From Patescibacteria group bacterium UBA6489 (GTDB lineage: Bacteria > Patescibacteriota > Gracilibacteria > BD1-5 > UBA6164), in assembly GCA_002435385.1 (NCBI GenBank), contig DJMN01000049.1:1-57762 (forward strand): a stretch of 57,762 bases of DNA, written 5' to 3'. The number at the start of each line of letters is the position of its first letter. Position 1 is the stretch's first letter. A program made the translations under genes and the position numbers. The notes under the pieces are model-generated. The model made no database searches, was not told the origin of the DNA, and saw only the letters and a list, made by a program, of their open reading frames with translations. Shown here in pieces: positions 12,265 through 23,650 of the stretch.

Positions 12265-12783
12265 CTACTTTTCCTTCTTTACCTCTTTAACTTTCTCATC
12301 TATCTTTTTCTTTGCAACTTCCAAAAACTCTAATAGCTTTTTCTTAAACTCCTCTATAGTTTTTGGAGAAGCATCTTTAACTTTTGAGATTATCTCTTCC
12401 CTATTTTCATAAAGTTCTACTAGCTTTTCTTTTACCTCTGTTACTTTTTCATCTCATCATTCTTTTAGTGATGCTAAAAGTCTTTCCCCCTCTTGTTTAT
12501 AATCCTCTAAGATTTTTTCTAACTCTTTTTTCTTAGTCTTAAAAATCTTTTTGTTTTTATCTGACATAACTTTGTCTCATACATCTTTAGCTAGATTTTT
12601 ATGAGTTGCGATAAAACTATCTAACAAATCATTGCATTTTTGTTTACAAGCATCTTTAGAATCTAAATCTTTTTTCTTTTCATCTTTTTTTGAATCTTTT
12701 CACTTTTGCTCATTATAAAGAGAACTTACAACATTTCATGCTATGTATCATACTCATAGCCAGAATACTTTTTTGAATGACAT
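12265..12783 (-). CDS. Small membrane-anchored helical protein, YtxH-like
   Basis: A 172-aa protein with a short hydrophobic N-terminus (MSFKKVFWLGVGYIAGNVV) that could serve as a membrane anchor, followed by about 145 Lys/Glu-rich helical residues with repeated KKxxE and EKV patterns (for example EEIISKVKDASPKTIEEFKK). This layout resembles YtxH/gas-vesicle-accessory-like proteins, but no firm motif is present. Two cysteines sit near residue 55 (DACKQKCND). It stands alone between the coiled-coil gene and clpC. Function unknown. Confidence 0.6.
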
Positions 12784-12981
12784 AATTATTAAAATTAAAA
12801 AATAAAATTAGTAAATTTGAAATACTTTTAGAAAAACAAATTTTATAGTAAGATTATAACAGTTAAATAATTTTATTCAAAATATTTTTTAACATTATTT
12901 TACACTTTTCACTTTACAATAAAAATATATGTGTAAACTTTTTCTACTGTATTAGATTTTAAAATATAAAATAATAAACTG

Positions 12982-15546
12982 ATGTATAATAATTTTTCTG
13001 ATTGATATAAAAAAATACTTATAAATGCTGAAAACAAAATTAAAGAGTTTTGATTCAGAAGCCTAGAAATTGAAGATATTTTTCTTGAGATAGTAAAAAA
13101 CTCTACTTGAGCCTTAAGTGAGGTTTTTTCTATTTATGGGATAAATGAAAAACTTATAATTGAAGTTATAAACAACTGAAATTTTAATAAAAAACCTGAG
13201 ACTAGAAAATGAGTTTATTCTTGAATGTGAGTAAATTTAAAAAATACTATTTTAGGAAGTGTAAAAATAGCAGCTAGTCATTCTAAAGAAAAAGCTAGTA
13301 TAGAAGATTTTTTACTATCTACAATAAGAAATGATCAATGGGTACCTTCTTTTTTAGAATATGTATGAATAAACCCTTCTGATTTGGAAACAAATCTAGA
13401 AACTTTAGTAAAAACTGGGATTGTAGACTGAAATCCTGGTAAAGGGAAAATTGTGGAAGATGATAAAAATATTGAGAAACTTTTCTGAACCTTAGCTGAA
13501 AATATATTTATGGGTTTACAACAAAATGCATGACAAATGCAAAATATGTGATGAATGCCTGATAGTAAGAAGAATAAGGATAAAAGCGATACAAATACTC
13601 CTGCTTTAGACTTCTTCTCAAATGATTTAACAAAAGAGGCTAGAGAATGAGAAATTGATAAAATCATAGGTAGAGAAAAAGAAATAGAGAGACTTATTGC
13701 TATACTAAATAGAAAAACAAAAAATAATCCTGTTTTAGTTTGAGAGGCTGGAGTTTGAAAAACTGCAATAGTTGAATGATTGGCTCTTAAAGTAGCTTCT
13801 TGAGATGTTCCTTTTTCTATGAGGGATAAGAGAATTTTATCTTTAGATATGTCAACTTTAGTTGCTGGAACTAAGTTTAGATGAGAATTTGAAAATAGAA
13901 TAAAACAGGTTATAGAAGAGGCTTCAAAGGTTGAGAACGAGGTTATCTTATTTATTGACGAAATTCATACTATAATTTGAGCATGAGGTGGAGAATGAAC
14001 TTTAGATGCCTCAAATATACTAAAACCTGCTATGTGAAGGTGAAAGATCAGAGTTATTTGAGCAACTACTTTAAATGAATATTCTAAATATATTGAAAAG
14101 GATCCTGCTTTAGAAAGAAGATTTCAAAAGATAATGGCAGATGAGCCAAATAGTGAAACTGCTAAAGAAATAGTTGGTGGTTTAAAAGAAGTTTTTGAAG
14201 AGTATCACAATTTAAATATACATGATGATGCTATAGAATCTGCTGTTAATTTATCAGTAAGATATTTAACAGATAGATATTTACCAGATAAAGCTATAGA
14301 TTTGATAGATGAGGCTTGTAGCCTAAAAAGTATGACTTATAACTTTGATGAGAAAGAAATAAAAAAGCTAAAAGAACAAGTTACTGTTTTACAAGGACAA
14401 ATTGAGCAAGCAGTTATTTCTCAACAGTATAAAAAAGCTGTAAGTTTAAAAGAAAAACTTGAAACTTTAGAAAATGAGATAAGGGATATTAAAAAGAAAT
14501 TTAGAATTCCAAAAGAAGAAAGATTAAATGTATGAGAAGAAGATATACAAAGAGTTCTAAGTATTTCTTCTGGAATACCTGTATCAAATTTAAGTAGAAC
14601 TGATATAGATAAATTAAAAAAATTAAAGAATTCTATAAAAGAGAAAATAATCTGACAAGATGAGGCTATAGAAGCTATAGTCAGGTCAATAATGAGAAGT
14701 AAAACTTGAATTAGTAATCCAAATAGACCGCTTTGAAGTTTTTTGTTTTTAGGACCTACTTGAGTATGAAAAACTGAAATAGTAAAAGTTTTAGCTAAAG
14801 ATTTTTATGGTGATGAGGATGCTCTTATAAAGATTGATATGAGTGAGTATTCTGATAAAACTAGTGCAAATAAATTGATTTGAGCTTCTGCTTGATATGT
14901 TTGATACGAAGAAGGTGGACTTTTGACTAAGAAAGTTAGAAAGAAACCTTATAGTGTTATCTTATTTGATGAAATAGAGAAATGAGATTTAGAGGTTTAT
15001 AATTTACTTTTACAGATATTAGAAGATGGTATTTTAACTGATAATAAGTGAAGAAAAGTAAATTTTAAAAACACTATAATTATAATGACCTCTAATATCG
15101 GTCAGGAAGAATTTTCAGAGAAAGCTTCACAAATTTGATTTGATATAAGTGAAAAAAAGGAAGATAATATTATGGAGGATTATAAAAAAGCTAAGGAAAA
15201 TATAGTTTGAAGTTTAACTGAATATTTTTCTCCAGAGTTTATAAATAGAATAGATAAAGTTCTAGTTTTCAACCCTCTTGATAAAAATAAAATAAAAAAG
15301 ATTGTTTTATTGCAATTAGATGAATTAGTTGATAGGTTAGAAAAAATCGGATTAGAATTAAAATATGATAATAGAGTAGTAAACTTTATAACTAAAAATG
15401 TCTATAATCCTGAATTTTGAGCAAGAGAGATTAGAAGATATCTAATGGATAATTTAGAAGATGAAATAGCAGAAAGGTATGTAGGAAATAAGAATAAAAA
15501 AACATTCGAAATAAAAGTAGAAAAAGATAAATTGATTATAAAATAA
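12982..15546 (+). CDS. clpC: ClpC-type AAA+ unfoldase
   Basis: An 854-aa Hsp100 ATPase. The N-terminal roughly 180 residues are a divergent Clp N-domain. D1 has Walker A GEAGVGKTAIVEG (about 252-264), Walker B VILFIDEIHT, and the GAGGGEGTLDASNILKP loop. The short middle region with QQYKKAVSLKEKLETLE (about 477-493) resembles the UVR-like linker of ClpC rather than the long ClpB coiled coil. D2 has Walker A GPTGVGKTEIVK (about 590), VILFDEIEK and IIIMTSNIG, and ends with a ClpB_D2-small-type domain. It feeds proteins to ClpP in other bacteria; no clpP is in the window. P-loop glycines are UGA. Single gene with a terminator. Confidence 0.93.
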
Positions 15547-15585
15547 TAATCTATAAATTAGGTAATATAATTTATATTTAATAAG

Positions 15586-15619
15586 AAAATAACTGTTAAT
15601 TTTTTGACAGTTATTTTTT
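15586..15619 (+). terminator. Terminator after clpC
   Basis: AATAACTGT/ACAGTTATT stem with a 10-base T/A-rich loop and a trailing T run. Confidence 0.85.
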
Positions 15620-15664
15620 AAAGGTATATAATACTATCATAGTTTACATTTATAACATAATTTT

Positions 15665-16054
15665 ATGGGGTGACTTAGTATTTTTAGCCTTAAATGAAAG
15701 TGAAAAGTACAAGAAACAGAAGAGTCTTTAGAACTTAAGGAAAAATTAGATAAATTAATAAAAAAGTCTAGAAATGAAAGACTTTTTCCATGTGAGACAA
15801 GAGAAGAGATAAATGAAACAGGAATAAGTTGTTTTAATTATTTATTTTGAAATATAAATTATAAATCTATTTTGGATTATTTACTTGAAAATATGAAGGC
15901 TAACAAATTACTTAAAATTTTAAACTCTGTTAGTGTTAATTCTCTTTCTCTATTATTTTCAAAGGAGGAATTAAATAATTTAGTAAGTTTTTTAAATATG
16001 ACAAAAGTTGAGTTATTGGAGGCTTCAATAAATGAGAGATATTTGGATGATTAG
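15665..16054 (+). CDS. Small hypothetical protein
   Basis: A 129-aa protein of no recognised family. The N-terminus MGGLSIFSLKGKGKVQETEE uses UGA at three glycines. The rest is charged and leucine-rich (KILNSVSVNSLSLLFSKEEL), probably all-helical and cytoplasmic. It sits alone between two terminators. Confidence 0.6.
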
Positions 16055-16084
16055 GAGGGTTAGTTTGTAGAAAAAATATCATTT

Positions 16085-16123
16085 AAAAAAAGATATTGAT
16101 TAGTGAAAATCAGTATCTTTTTT
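16085..16123 (+). terminator. Terminator after the 129-aa gene
   Basis: AAAAAGATATTGATT arm pairing with AATCAGTATCTTTTTT around a short loop (one mismatch or wobble), ending in T residues. Confidence 0.8.
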
Positions 16124-16151
16124 AATGTATATAATTAATTATGACATTATA

Positions 16152-16182
16152 TTGACAAAGAAGTATTTATATATAATATACT
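16152..16182 (+). promoter_or_regulatory. Candidate promoter of the repeat-protein gene
   Basis: TTGACA (16152-16157) with TATACT (16177-16182) 19 bases away. An overlapping TATAAT at 16172 would leave only 14 bases. The start codon is at 16214. Confidence 0.4.
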
Positions 16183-16213
16183 ATATATTTTTAGCCCTTT
16201 AATTAGTTGTATT

Positions 16214-19200
16214 ATGGCATTAAATAATCATCAAATTACACGAATTACAGATACAGAGTTTGCAGAACTATTAAGCAACTATGGTCATCTACCAATAAAC
16301 ATACAAGAAAAAGTTAAAAAAATAATGGATAGTATTGCCTCTATATATCCGGAAATAGAGTCTGCTCCACAAATATCTTTTCCCAAAGGAATGGATGGTC
16401 ATGAAATGTACAAACGTAGAGAGTTTTTGAAAAGAGCTTGGAAAATGTATATATCATGACTTAAAATGTCTGATGAAGATAGAGATAAATGAAATAAGCC
16501 ATACCTTTGATTAAAACAATACAAAGAAATTGTTAGGATTGTTATGAATGATAAAAAATGAACTACTAAGAGAAAAAAAATATGACAAGAAGAAAAAAAG
16601 AATGATAATAAATTAACTATTACGAGTTTTATTGATGAGAAAAAACATATAGACTTATGAAAATTAGAAATTTTATTATTAGAAAAATATACAGAGACAA
16701 AAGATAAAGATAATGTATCTAGAATAAGTGAAACATCTCAAGGTCTAAAAGGTTTATTAGAGAGATATGATGAACTTTCAGCTGATACAAAGAAAAAAGT
16801 TGAGGATATAATAAATCAAGTTTCAGCTATACATATAGATTCAAGATTAGAACAAAAAATACTAAAGAATAGACATGATTTATATGGTAAAGATTGAATA
16901 TTAACAGAAGAATGAGAAAGGGTTAAAAAGAAGCTAAAAGATCTTTACAAATTTTATGAATCTTCTTGTAATATGTCAGAAGAAGATAAAGCTAGAGAAC
17001 ATATACCCAAAATGGATCACAGAAAATATGAAGAAGCTACAAAAGAAATATTAACTCTTGGAATAAATTTTAGTTTGGATGAATGGAAAAATAAATCAAT
17101 TTGAAAACGTTTAATCTCTGAAGAAATTAGAAATGACATGATTAAGAAAGGAGAAGAACATGAACTAAAGAAACTTGAGGAATACTTAGAAGGACTTTGG
17201 AGGCTATATGTTTCTTGACGTGAAAAATCTCCTAGAGAGAGAAGAGAAGATATACCACATATTTCATTAACGAAATACACTAAAGAGGCAGAGAATGCTT
17301 TAGATTCTAGAAAAGCTGGAAATCTAAAAAGATTAGAAGAAGAGTGTGTTTGAAAAATTTTATTACCTGAATGACTTGAAGAAGAACTTCCTCAAGAAAT
17401 AGTACAAAAAGCAAAGGAACAGTTAGATTTAGTTTGGAAAATATTTAAATCTTCTGCTAAAATGTCTTTCGGAGACAGAAAAAAAGGAATAGAGCCTTAT
17501 ATGGAAAGATTAGACTATGAAAAACTAGTAAAAAGTATAATAGAAAAATGTAGAGAAGTGAAACAAAAAATTGATAATTGACAATTGTATCTAAAAAAAA
17601 TTGAAGAAGATAGTGCTATTAATCTTGAAGATTTAAATAATAGATTTACTTGTAAGGTCACTATTTCTGAAGAGGATAAAAAGAAAATAATTGAGGAAAA
17701 AGGAACTTATAATTTAAGAGAACTAGAAAAGAACTTAGAAGAACTTTGGAAATTTTATGTTTTTTCAGCAAAAATACCTGATGAAGAAAAAGAGAAAAAG
17801 AAAAGTTATATAGCATATATTTCAAAAGTAGACTATATCAAAAAAGCAAAACAAATTATAGAAACTAGAAAGGTTATTGATCTAGATAGATTAAAATCTG
17901 AATACACCCTAGAAAGATTGATTTCTGAGAAAATTGACGAAGATATAATTATAGAATTAGGAGAAATTAAATTAAGAGAAATTAAAAATAACCTAACTCA
18001 TATAGATTCACCTGATATAACTGAAACAAAATTTGAAAAAAATATAATTAGAGAATTAGAAGGAATGGAATTAATTAAAGAAAACTTAAAAGCACTTTGG
18101 GAGTTCTTTGTACTTTCATCTAGTATGTCTAAAGAGGAGAAAAAGAAGAAAAATACTGCTTATATAACAGAAGAAGAATATCTCAAATTAGCTAATGATA
18201 TTATAGAAAACAAAAGAGTTATCGATCTAGAAAAATGGAAACTTGAAAAAATTTGAAAAGTTATGCCACCTGAATGATTTGATGATGATATCTCTGAAAA
18301 AGAAAGAGAAAAGATTGGGAAATATGTAGAACAGCTTTGGAAGAAACACTCATCTTCAAGAGAAACTTTTGATGAGAATAAGCCTAATACCATGACAGAA
18401 TATATCTGAAACAATCTTTATAAATCTCTTGTAAGTAAAGCTTATAAATCAGGAGAAACTTTAAATTTTGATAACTTATTACATTTATTAAAGCATATTA
18501 ATCTAATAATGACTATATCATGAGATGTTGAATCTCTGGAAAACAACAAAAGAAGAAGAGAATTTGCCAGAAATAACCTTTCATATTTAGTAGATAATAC
18601 AGATATAACATCTTGGCTTGTTGATAATATTCATCATACTATTTTATTACATATTTTAGAAGGAGAACATTTTTCAGATTTTTCAGACTATTTAGATTAT
18701 ATAAAAGAAGAAAGTGAAGAAACCCAAAAAGATGTTTATAAAGATTTATCAATGCTACTAATTGAAAGAAATCTAGACTGTCCAAGTATTTCAGAGGTTG
18801 GAAAAAGTGTTACATGAAAAACCATGGCGGATTTCACAGAGGATAAAAATGAATATTATAGAGAGCTATTATTAAAATTCCTTTCTGATAAAAAGAATTT
18901 AGAAAAATTAAGAGAAATATCAGAAGATTATATAGTTCTTTTAAAAACTCCTTGATATGATAATAATATGATATCTGAAATTCCAGATAATATTGTACAA
19001 ATAATAAAAAAATGAAATTATTCGAGATTAGCTTCTTTAAAATATGAAATAAAAATCAGAACAACTTTAACTTCATTTGTTGATAAAGCTAGAATTAATA
19101 TGTTTTTAAAAGAAATAACTAGCGAAGAATTTTTAATAAGTAAACTAAGTGTACTGCAAGAAAACTTACTAGAAGATTCTAAATATATTACTTCTAGAAT

Positions 19201-19291
19201 AAATAATGTAAATGATCCTATTGAAATGTTTGAGTTGGTTAGAGAATTAGTGAAATCTGACTCTTATGTTGAACTAGATTTTATTCCTTAA
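16214..19291 (+). CDS. Large helical repeat protein, no recognised family
   Basis: A 1025-aa, charged, apparently all-helical protein without signal peptide or membrane span. A motif of the form L..LWK.Y..S.KMS.E.(K/R)(K/R)K occurs about seven times, near residues 71, 240, 325, 405, 509, 627 and 706. Examples are LKRAWKMYISGLKMSDED, LEGLWRLYVSGREKSPRE, LEELWKFYVFSAKIPDEE and LKALWEFFVLSSSMSKEE. Several copies are followed by Y...A..II....VIDL..LK. Spacing is irregular (about 80-170 residues). After residue 740 the repeats end and a unique 280-residue helical domain follows. It is a monocistronic unit with its own candidate promoter and terminator. It may be a scaffold or solenoid; no enzyme motif is visible. 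Confidence 0.8.
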
Positions 19292-19331
19292 CCATTTTTC
19301 AAAGAGTTTTTCCAAAAATATAAATATTCTT

Positions 19332-19371
19332 AAAAAGCACTGATAATTTTCATTTTATCAATGCTTTTTTA
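19332..19371 (+). terminator. Terminator after the repeat-protein gene
   Basis: AAAAAGCACTGATAA pairs with TTATCAATGCTTTTTT (one mismatch) around a short loop. Confidence 0.85.
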
Positions 19372-19484
19372 TGCTTAGTTTTTGCCAAGATTTTACTTTT
19401 TCTATTATTGTGATATCATTAAGATAGTTTTTAGTTTATAGTTTTTAGAAATTTTCTGACAGAAACTATATCAAGATTAATATT

Positions 19485-20744
19485 ATGAAAAAAATACTTC
19501 TTTACATTTTCTTAACAAGTTTTTTAGTGTTGTTTAGTTTCTCCTTAACCAATGCAGAAGATATATTGTGAAAAGATTTAGGATTAGACTTATATAAAAG
19601 CGTAGATGAATGATTCGCAGACCTTGTGGATATGCAATTGGAATACGAATTATCAGGACAATGAAAATGAAGTATAAAGGATACTGTAAATTCTATATTA
19701 CAAAATGATTGAGATGATATAGAATGTGATATAGAATCTGTAGATGACATATTAACTATGGCTGATAAATATGCAGATAATCAACTTGAATTGATATTAG
19801 AAAAGTGTACTAAGGACTGAGAGTATATATCAATGGAATATGCAGCTACAATACTAAGAAAAATGACAAGTATAAAGATGAATTTTACAACGAGAGCTAG
19901 AGAAAAATCAAAATACTTATATGAATTATCAAAAATATGACTTTATTCTGATTGAAATGATTCTAATTCTCCTTTTGACCTAATGTCAGATATAAGAGAT
20001 ATTGATGCTGTTATTTCAAATAATGAAATAGAGTATGAAGAAGAATGGACTTGAGAGTATTTGGAAGATGGTTGGCCTTGCGACGATTATTTTTGTATAA
20101 ATTTAACTTATGAAGAATGACAGTATGGTTTAAAAACTTGATGATGAGGTTGATGATGAGTTGAGTGAATAAATGAAATTTTAACTAGAGTTGTTAATCA
20201 TTTTAGAAGATTTGCGAATACTCCATCTTTTGTTCAAACTAAGATGACTGCTAACAACTTTGAAATCTCTTCTATAATAACTAATTTATCTGAGATGTTT
20301 AGATGATTTTCTATAGAAGTTATAAATGAGCCTGTTCCTATATTTGAAAGTACTAAAGATGTTAAGAAAGAGGATAAATCTCATACTTCTCCTGAAAAAA
20401 GGTTAGTCAAGTATTTCAAAAATATTAACCTTGATTATTATAGATCTAATGACCTATGAGCAATAAGATGAGATATAGAAGAAAAAAGACAAATTCAAAA
20501 AAGTATTGGGAGACCTCCTTCTACTGTAACAGAAGATCCAAAAGAACCTATAGTAGAAGGCTCTCAGAAAAATATAGGATTTGATGATAAAAATATTGAT
20601 AGAGAAACTATGATAGAAGACTTAAATGATTTTTACAACCAATTTTCTGAAATACAAAGGTTTGGTTCCTCTATAAATAATTTTGTACAAGATACTTGTT
20701 ATACAATTAATGAAATTTTAAAGATACCTATTAGTAATAATTAA
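19485..20744 (+). CDS. Secreted protein of unknown function
   Basis: A 419-aa protein with a clear signal peptide (MKKILLYIFLTSFLVLFSFS, then LTNAED, cleavage near residue 26). The mature part is acidic, with paired cysteines such as DIECDI and WPCDDYFCIN. A glycine run near residues 219-225 (KTGGGGGGGVEG) is written almost entirely in UGA codons. No family recognised. It is followed at 13 bp by another signal-peptide gene of similar length, so the pair is probably co-transcribed and may act together at the surface. Confidence 0.7.
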
Positions 20745-20756
20745 AATTCTAGAGTT

Positions 20757-22037
20757 ATGAAAATATTTAATAAGATGATATTAAAACCACTTTCTTGAGA
20801 AAATATTTCTTCTATAAAATTCTATTTTATAGTTTATATATTTTTATTGTTTTTATTCCCTAAATTATCTTTTGCAGGTGAATGTGAGATAGAAGACTCT
20901 ACTGCTCCGGTACTTTTAGAGTATTTATCAAATGTTGATACAGTTACACAAAATATATTAAACTGAGCAAAAGGCGGAGAAAAAAATAATTCTGCAGTTA
21001 ATCGAATAGATTATATTATAACTTCTCTTGGTGAAGCCATAAATTTTTGAGACTTATATTCCAATTTTGATTTTAATATAGCTCTATCTATAACACATTT
21101 CATACCTTCTGAGGTTAACAGAGATCATGATAAACTATTAGATAAGACAGAAAAATTAATAGATACCTTAACTAATTTAGTAAAAAGTGGATACTGAATG
21201 TCTCAAGTATCTGATCCTTGTGCTGGTGTCAGTAATTGTAATTTGGAATGATGACATGCTAGAAGATTGTTAGCTGATTTAATAAAAAATAATAAAGAGA
21301 TAGTTAAATATTATAGATATCAAATATTGGATACTGAGTACTTACTAAAAGAAAATATAACTCTGGTTCCTGATAATTTCGAAACAGAAATGGAAAAGTA
21401 TTATAACGAACATACTTTATCTGATTGTGATAAAACTTTTGATGATGTGTTATGAAAAATACAGGATATATGAACAATGTTTGATAAATCAAGTGAGTGA
21501 TTTAGGGCTTGGAAAGAGTGATTTGATTTATTAAAATGAATAAATAATAAAAATAAAGATACAGAAAAAGAAATATTGAGTAAGTATCTTAGAAACATAT
21601 GATTTGATAAGAAAAAGTCTGATATAATTTTAGATAACCTAGAAAAGTATAATTTATGATGACTTTCTGCTTGGCATCCGATTAGTAATTCTATAAGCTA
21701 TACTTTTAATAGGATTGATGAGACTGCAGATACATTTGAATGGGCTATTGACGAATTATTCAAAGAAAATCCTGAGAAAATTCCTCCTAAAAAGATAAGT
21801 GCTCTTATGCCTGAAATACAAGCTACTGTGAATATTAAAAATGAAATTAGAAATATTTTTCAACCTGAAGTATATATGGCTTTACCTCAGGATAACACAA
21901 CAGAACAACTTCAACAAGAACTTATAAATCTTCATTATTTATTAATTGAAGCCAATAAGAAATTAGCAGAAACCATACCTAAGGCTGAAAAGATTTGTAA
22001 TCAGCAGGGGTCTTGTGGAAAGTGTAGTTATAGATAA
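20757..22037 (+). CDS. Secreted protein of unknown function
   Basis: A 426-aa protein with an N-terminal basic region and signal peptide (SSIKFYFIVYIFLLFLFPKL, then SFAGEC, near residues 18-42). The mature region is rich in Asp, Asn and Lys, has Cys pairs (DPCAGVSNCN) and ends in a Cys-rich tail (CNQQGSCGKCSYR). Mostly helical by eye. No family recognised. It is the second gene of a two- or three-gene run with the preceding secreted protein and the pilin-like gene 41 bp downstream. Confidence 0.7.
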
Positions 22038-22078
22038 TTGGAAATATTTTATTTACTATTTTATAAATATAAGTTTTT

Positions 22079-22444
22079 ATGAAATTATTGTATTTTTTAA
22101 GAAGAATAAGATTTACTAAAATGTTTTGTATAGCTGTTGTTATATTTTTTGTATTTTTTATATCATGAAAGTTTTTTTTGTTTGGTCTATTTAAACATTA
22201 TGAGGCAAAACAAATAGTAGAGAATCTAGAATATTATAAAAAAGATCACTGATGTTATCCTAAAAATTTAAATGAGTTAGAACCTGATTATGTGAAATTT
22301 ATTTATTTTTATTATGAATATAGAAGTAAAAAGCCAGATACTTATAGTATTTGGTACAAAGAAAAAGAATGAATAATTTCAGAGGTTATCCGTACTTATC
22401 GGTGAAATTGTGATAATGTTCGTGGATGTTTTTATGATTTATAA
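22079..22444 (+). CDS. Small membrane-anchored, pseudopilin-like protein
   Basis: A 121-aa protein with one strong N-terminal hydrophobic helix (about residues 15-38, CIAVVIFFVFFISGKFFLF) and an extracytoplasmic domain. The segment NLEYYKKDHGCYPKNLNELE resembles the region of type II/IV pseudopilins after the helix (YK...G.YP..L..L), and Cys-terminated loops follow. A canonical prepilin peptidase site (G before F/M-TxxE) is not obvious. It lies convergent, 12 bp from the LDI-like gene. Pilus or secretion role is possible but inferred. Confidence 0.55.
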
Positions 22445-22456
22445 AGAGAATAGAAG

Positions 22457-23584
22457 CTAAAAATATTCTCCCCATTTTTCTTTTGTCTTTCACCAAAGGA
22501 CTAAAGAATCAATTAAAACAGAATTTCAAAATATATACTCTCATTTTCCATTATAAAAAAACAAGGTATCTATTGCTTTTAGATTATCATAGAAATATCT
22601 TTTATTTTCACTTATTTTATACATTGCTAAAGATAGGACTGTGGCAGATGATGAATATCAAAGGATTGTTGGTCATCCTCAGATTTTATTTATTCTTTCT
22701 TGTCATTTTGGAACATCTCTACTAACTCATAAACCTAAGGTGTAATCATAAAAATATTTGTTGTATAGCTTAGATTGTTCATCAAATAGATTTTCATCTA
22801 TCTCATAAAGATAAGCTAATTGCCAAGCTAAAGCACATCATCTTGCTTGATTATTTTCTAAGTTTGGAGTTTCTGTTTCTGCTAATATCATACCATAATC
22901 TCATACATGTTCTTTCATGTATTTTATCCAACCTTTTATTAAGGTTTCATACTTTTTATCCAATCAGTCTCTTTGCCTAAGTAAGTCTACTATATATAAG
23001 GAATAAATAGCATTTGTATTATCCACATACCAACTCCGTCATTCATAGGTTTCAGCATTTTTTGACTCATTTTTATTTAAGTATCAGTATATGTAGTCAC
23101 TATTTTCATATAATTCTTTCTTATATTTTTCTTCTCATAATATAACTAATCCTGCTAGAGTTTGATTTTTATGTCAGTTATAGATTATTCCAAGAGGAAT
23201 ATCTGAATTTTTATTTATGAATTCTTTTTTTCATCTTTCTGAATTTATGTATTTTAGAATAAATTTTAGCTCTGATATAACAAACTTTCTAAGTTTTTTA
23301 TCATCTTTATCTTGCATACTTAAAGATACTAGTGAATATCAGTAAAATGTGTGTGATAGTAATTCTCACCAGTGTCATCATTTCAATCAGTAGTCTTTTT
23401 CATGTAATTTTTTTGATATTGAATTAATGGTATTTTTTATGTCTGTGTTATCTTCTAGATTATTAAAGTAATCATAGTTTTGATTTTGGTATACTAATAT
23501 TGTTTGTCTTATAGGAAAAATTATTACTATAAAAAAGAGGATAAGTGAAATTATGTACCATATTTTTATCTTATACTTTTTCAT
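22457..23584 (-). CDS. Membrane-anchored (alpha/alpha)6-barrel-like protein, similar to linalool dehydratase/isomerase
   Basis: A 375-aa protein with an N-terminal membrane helix (IWYIISLILFFIVIIFPI), then a helical domain. From memory of the Castellaniella LDI protein, three stretches match in order: YNGHKNQTLAGL with the His-containing YSGHLNLM; NTNAIYSLYIVDLLRQRD with NSVAYLSLWVYDKL; and CALAWQLAYLYEIDENLFDE with a TTAWTLAMVHGMDP-type segment. This suggests the same fold with a conserved His near residue 135. It may be a carbohydrate- or terpenoid-type lyase; the substrate is unknown. This is fold-level inference. The stop was placed at TAG 22457-22459 after reading through several UGA glycines. 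Confidence 0.6.
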
Positions 23585-23616
23585 TCTGATTTAATTTAAA
23601 TATATATTAGTTTAAA

Positions 23617-23644
23617 AAAGTATTTAGTTAGAACTAAATACTTT
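23617..23644 (-). terminator. Bidirectional hairpin terminator of pnp
   Basis: AAAGTATTTAGTT/AACTAAATACTTT perfect 13-bp stem with a 2-base loop. On the minus strand a T run follows, placing it just after the pnp stop. Confidence 0.8.
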
Positions 23645-23650
23645 CTTTTT

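Noticed and set aside
13335..13667. Long minus-strand frame antisense to the clpC N-domain
   Set aside because: It is a shadow of clpC: the plus frame is colinear with the ClpC family, the minus frame has no recognisable motif.
16214..19291. Several short genes instead of one long gene
   Set aside because: The breaks are TGA codons only; read as Gly the frame is open for 1025 codons and the motif repeats run through them.
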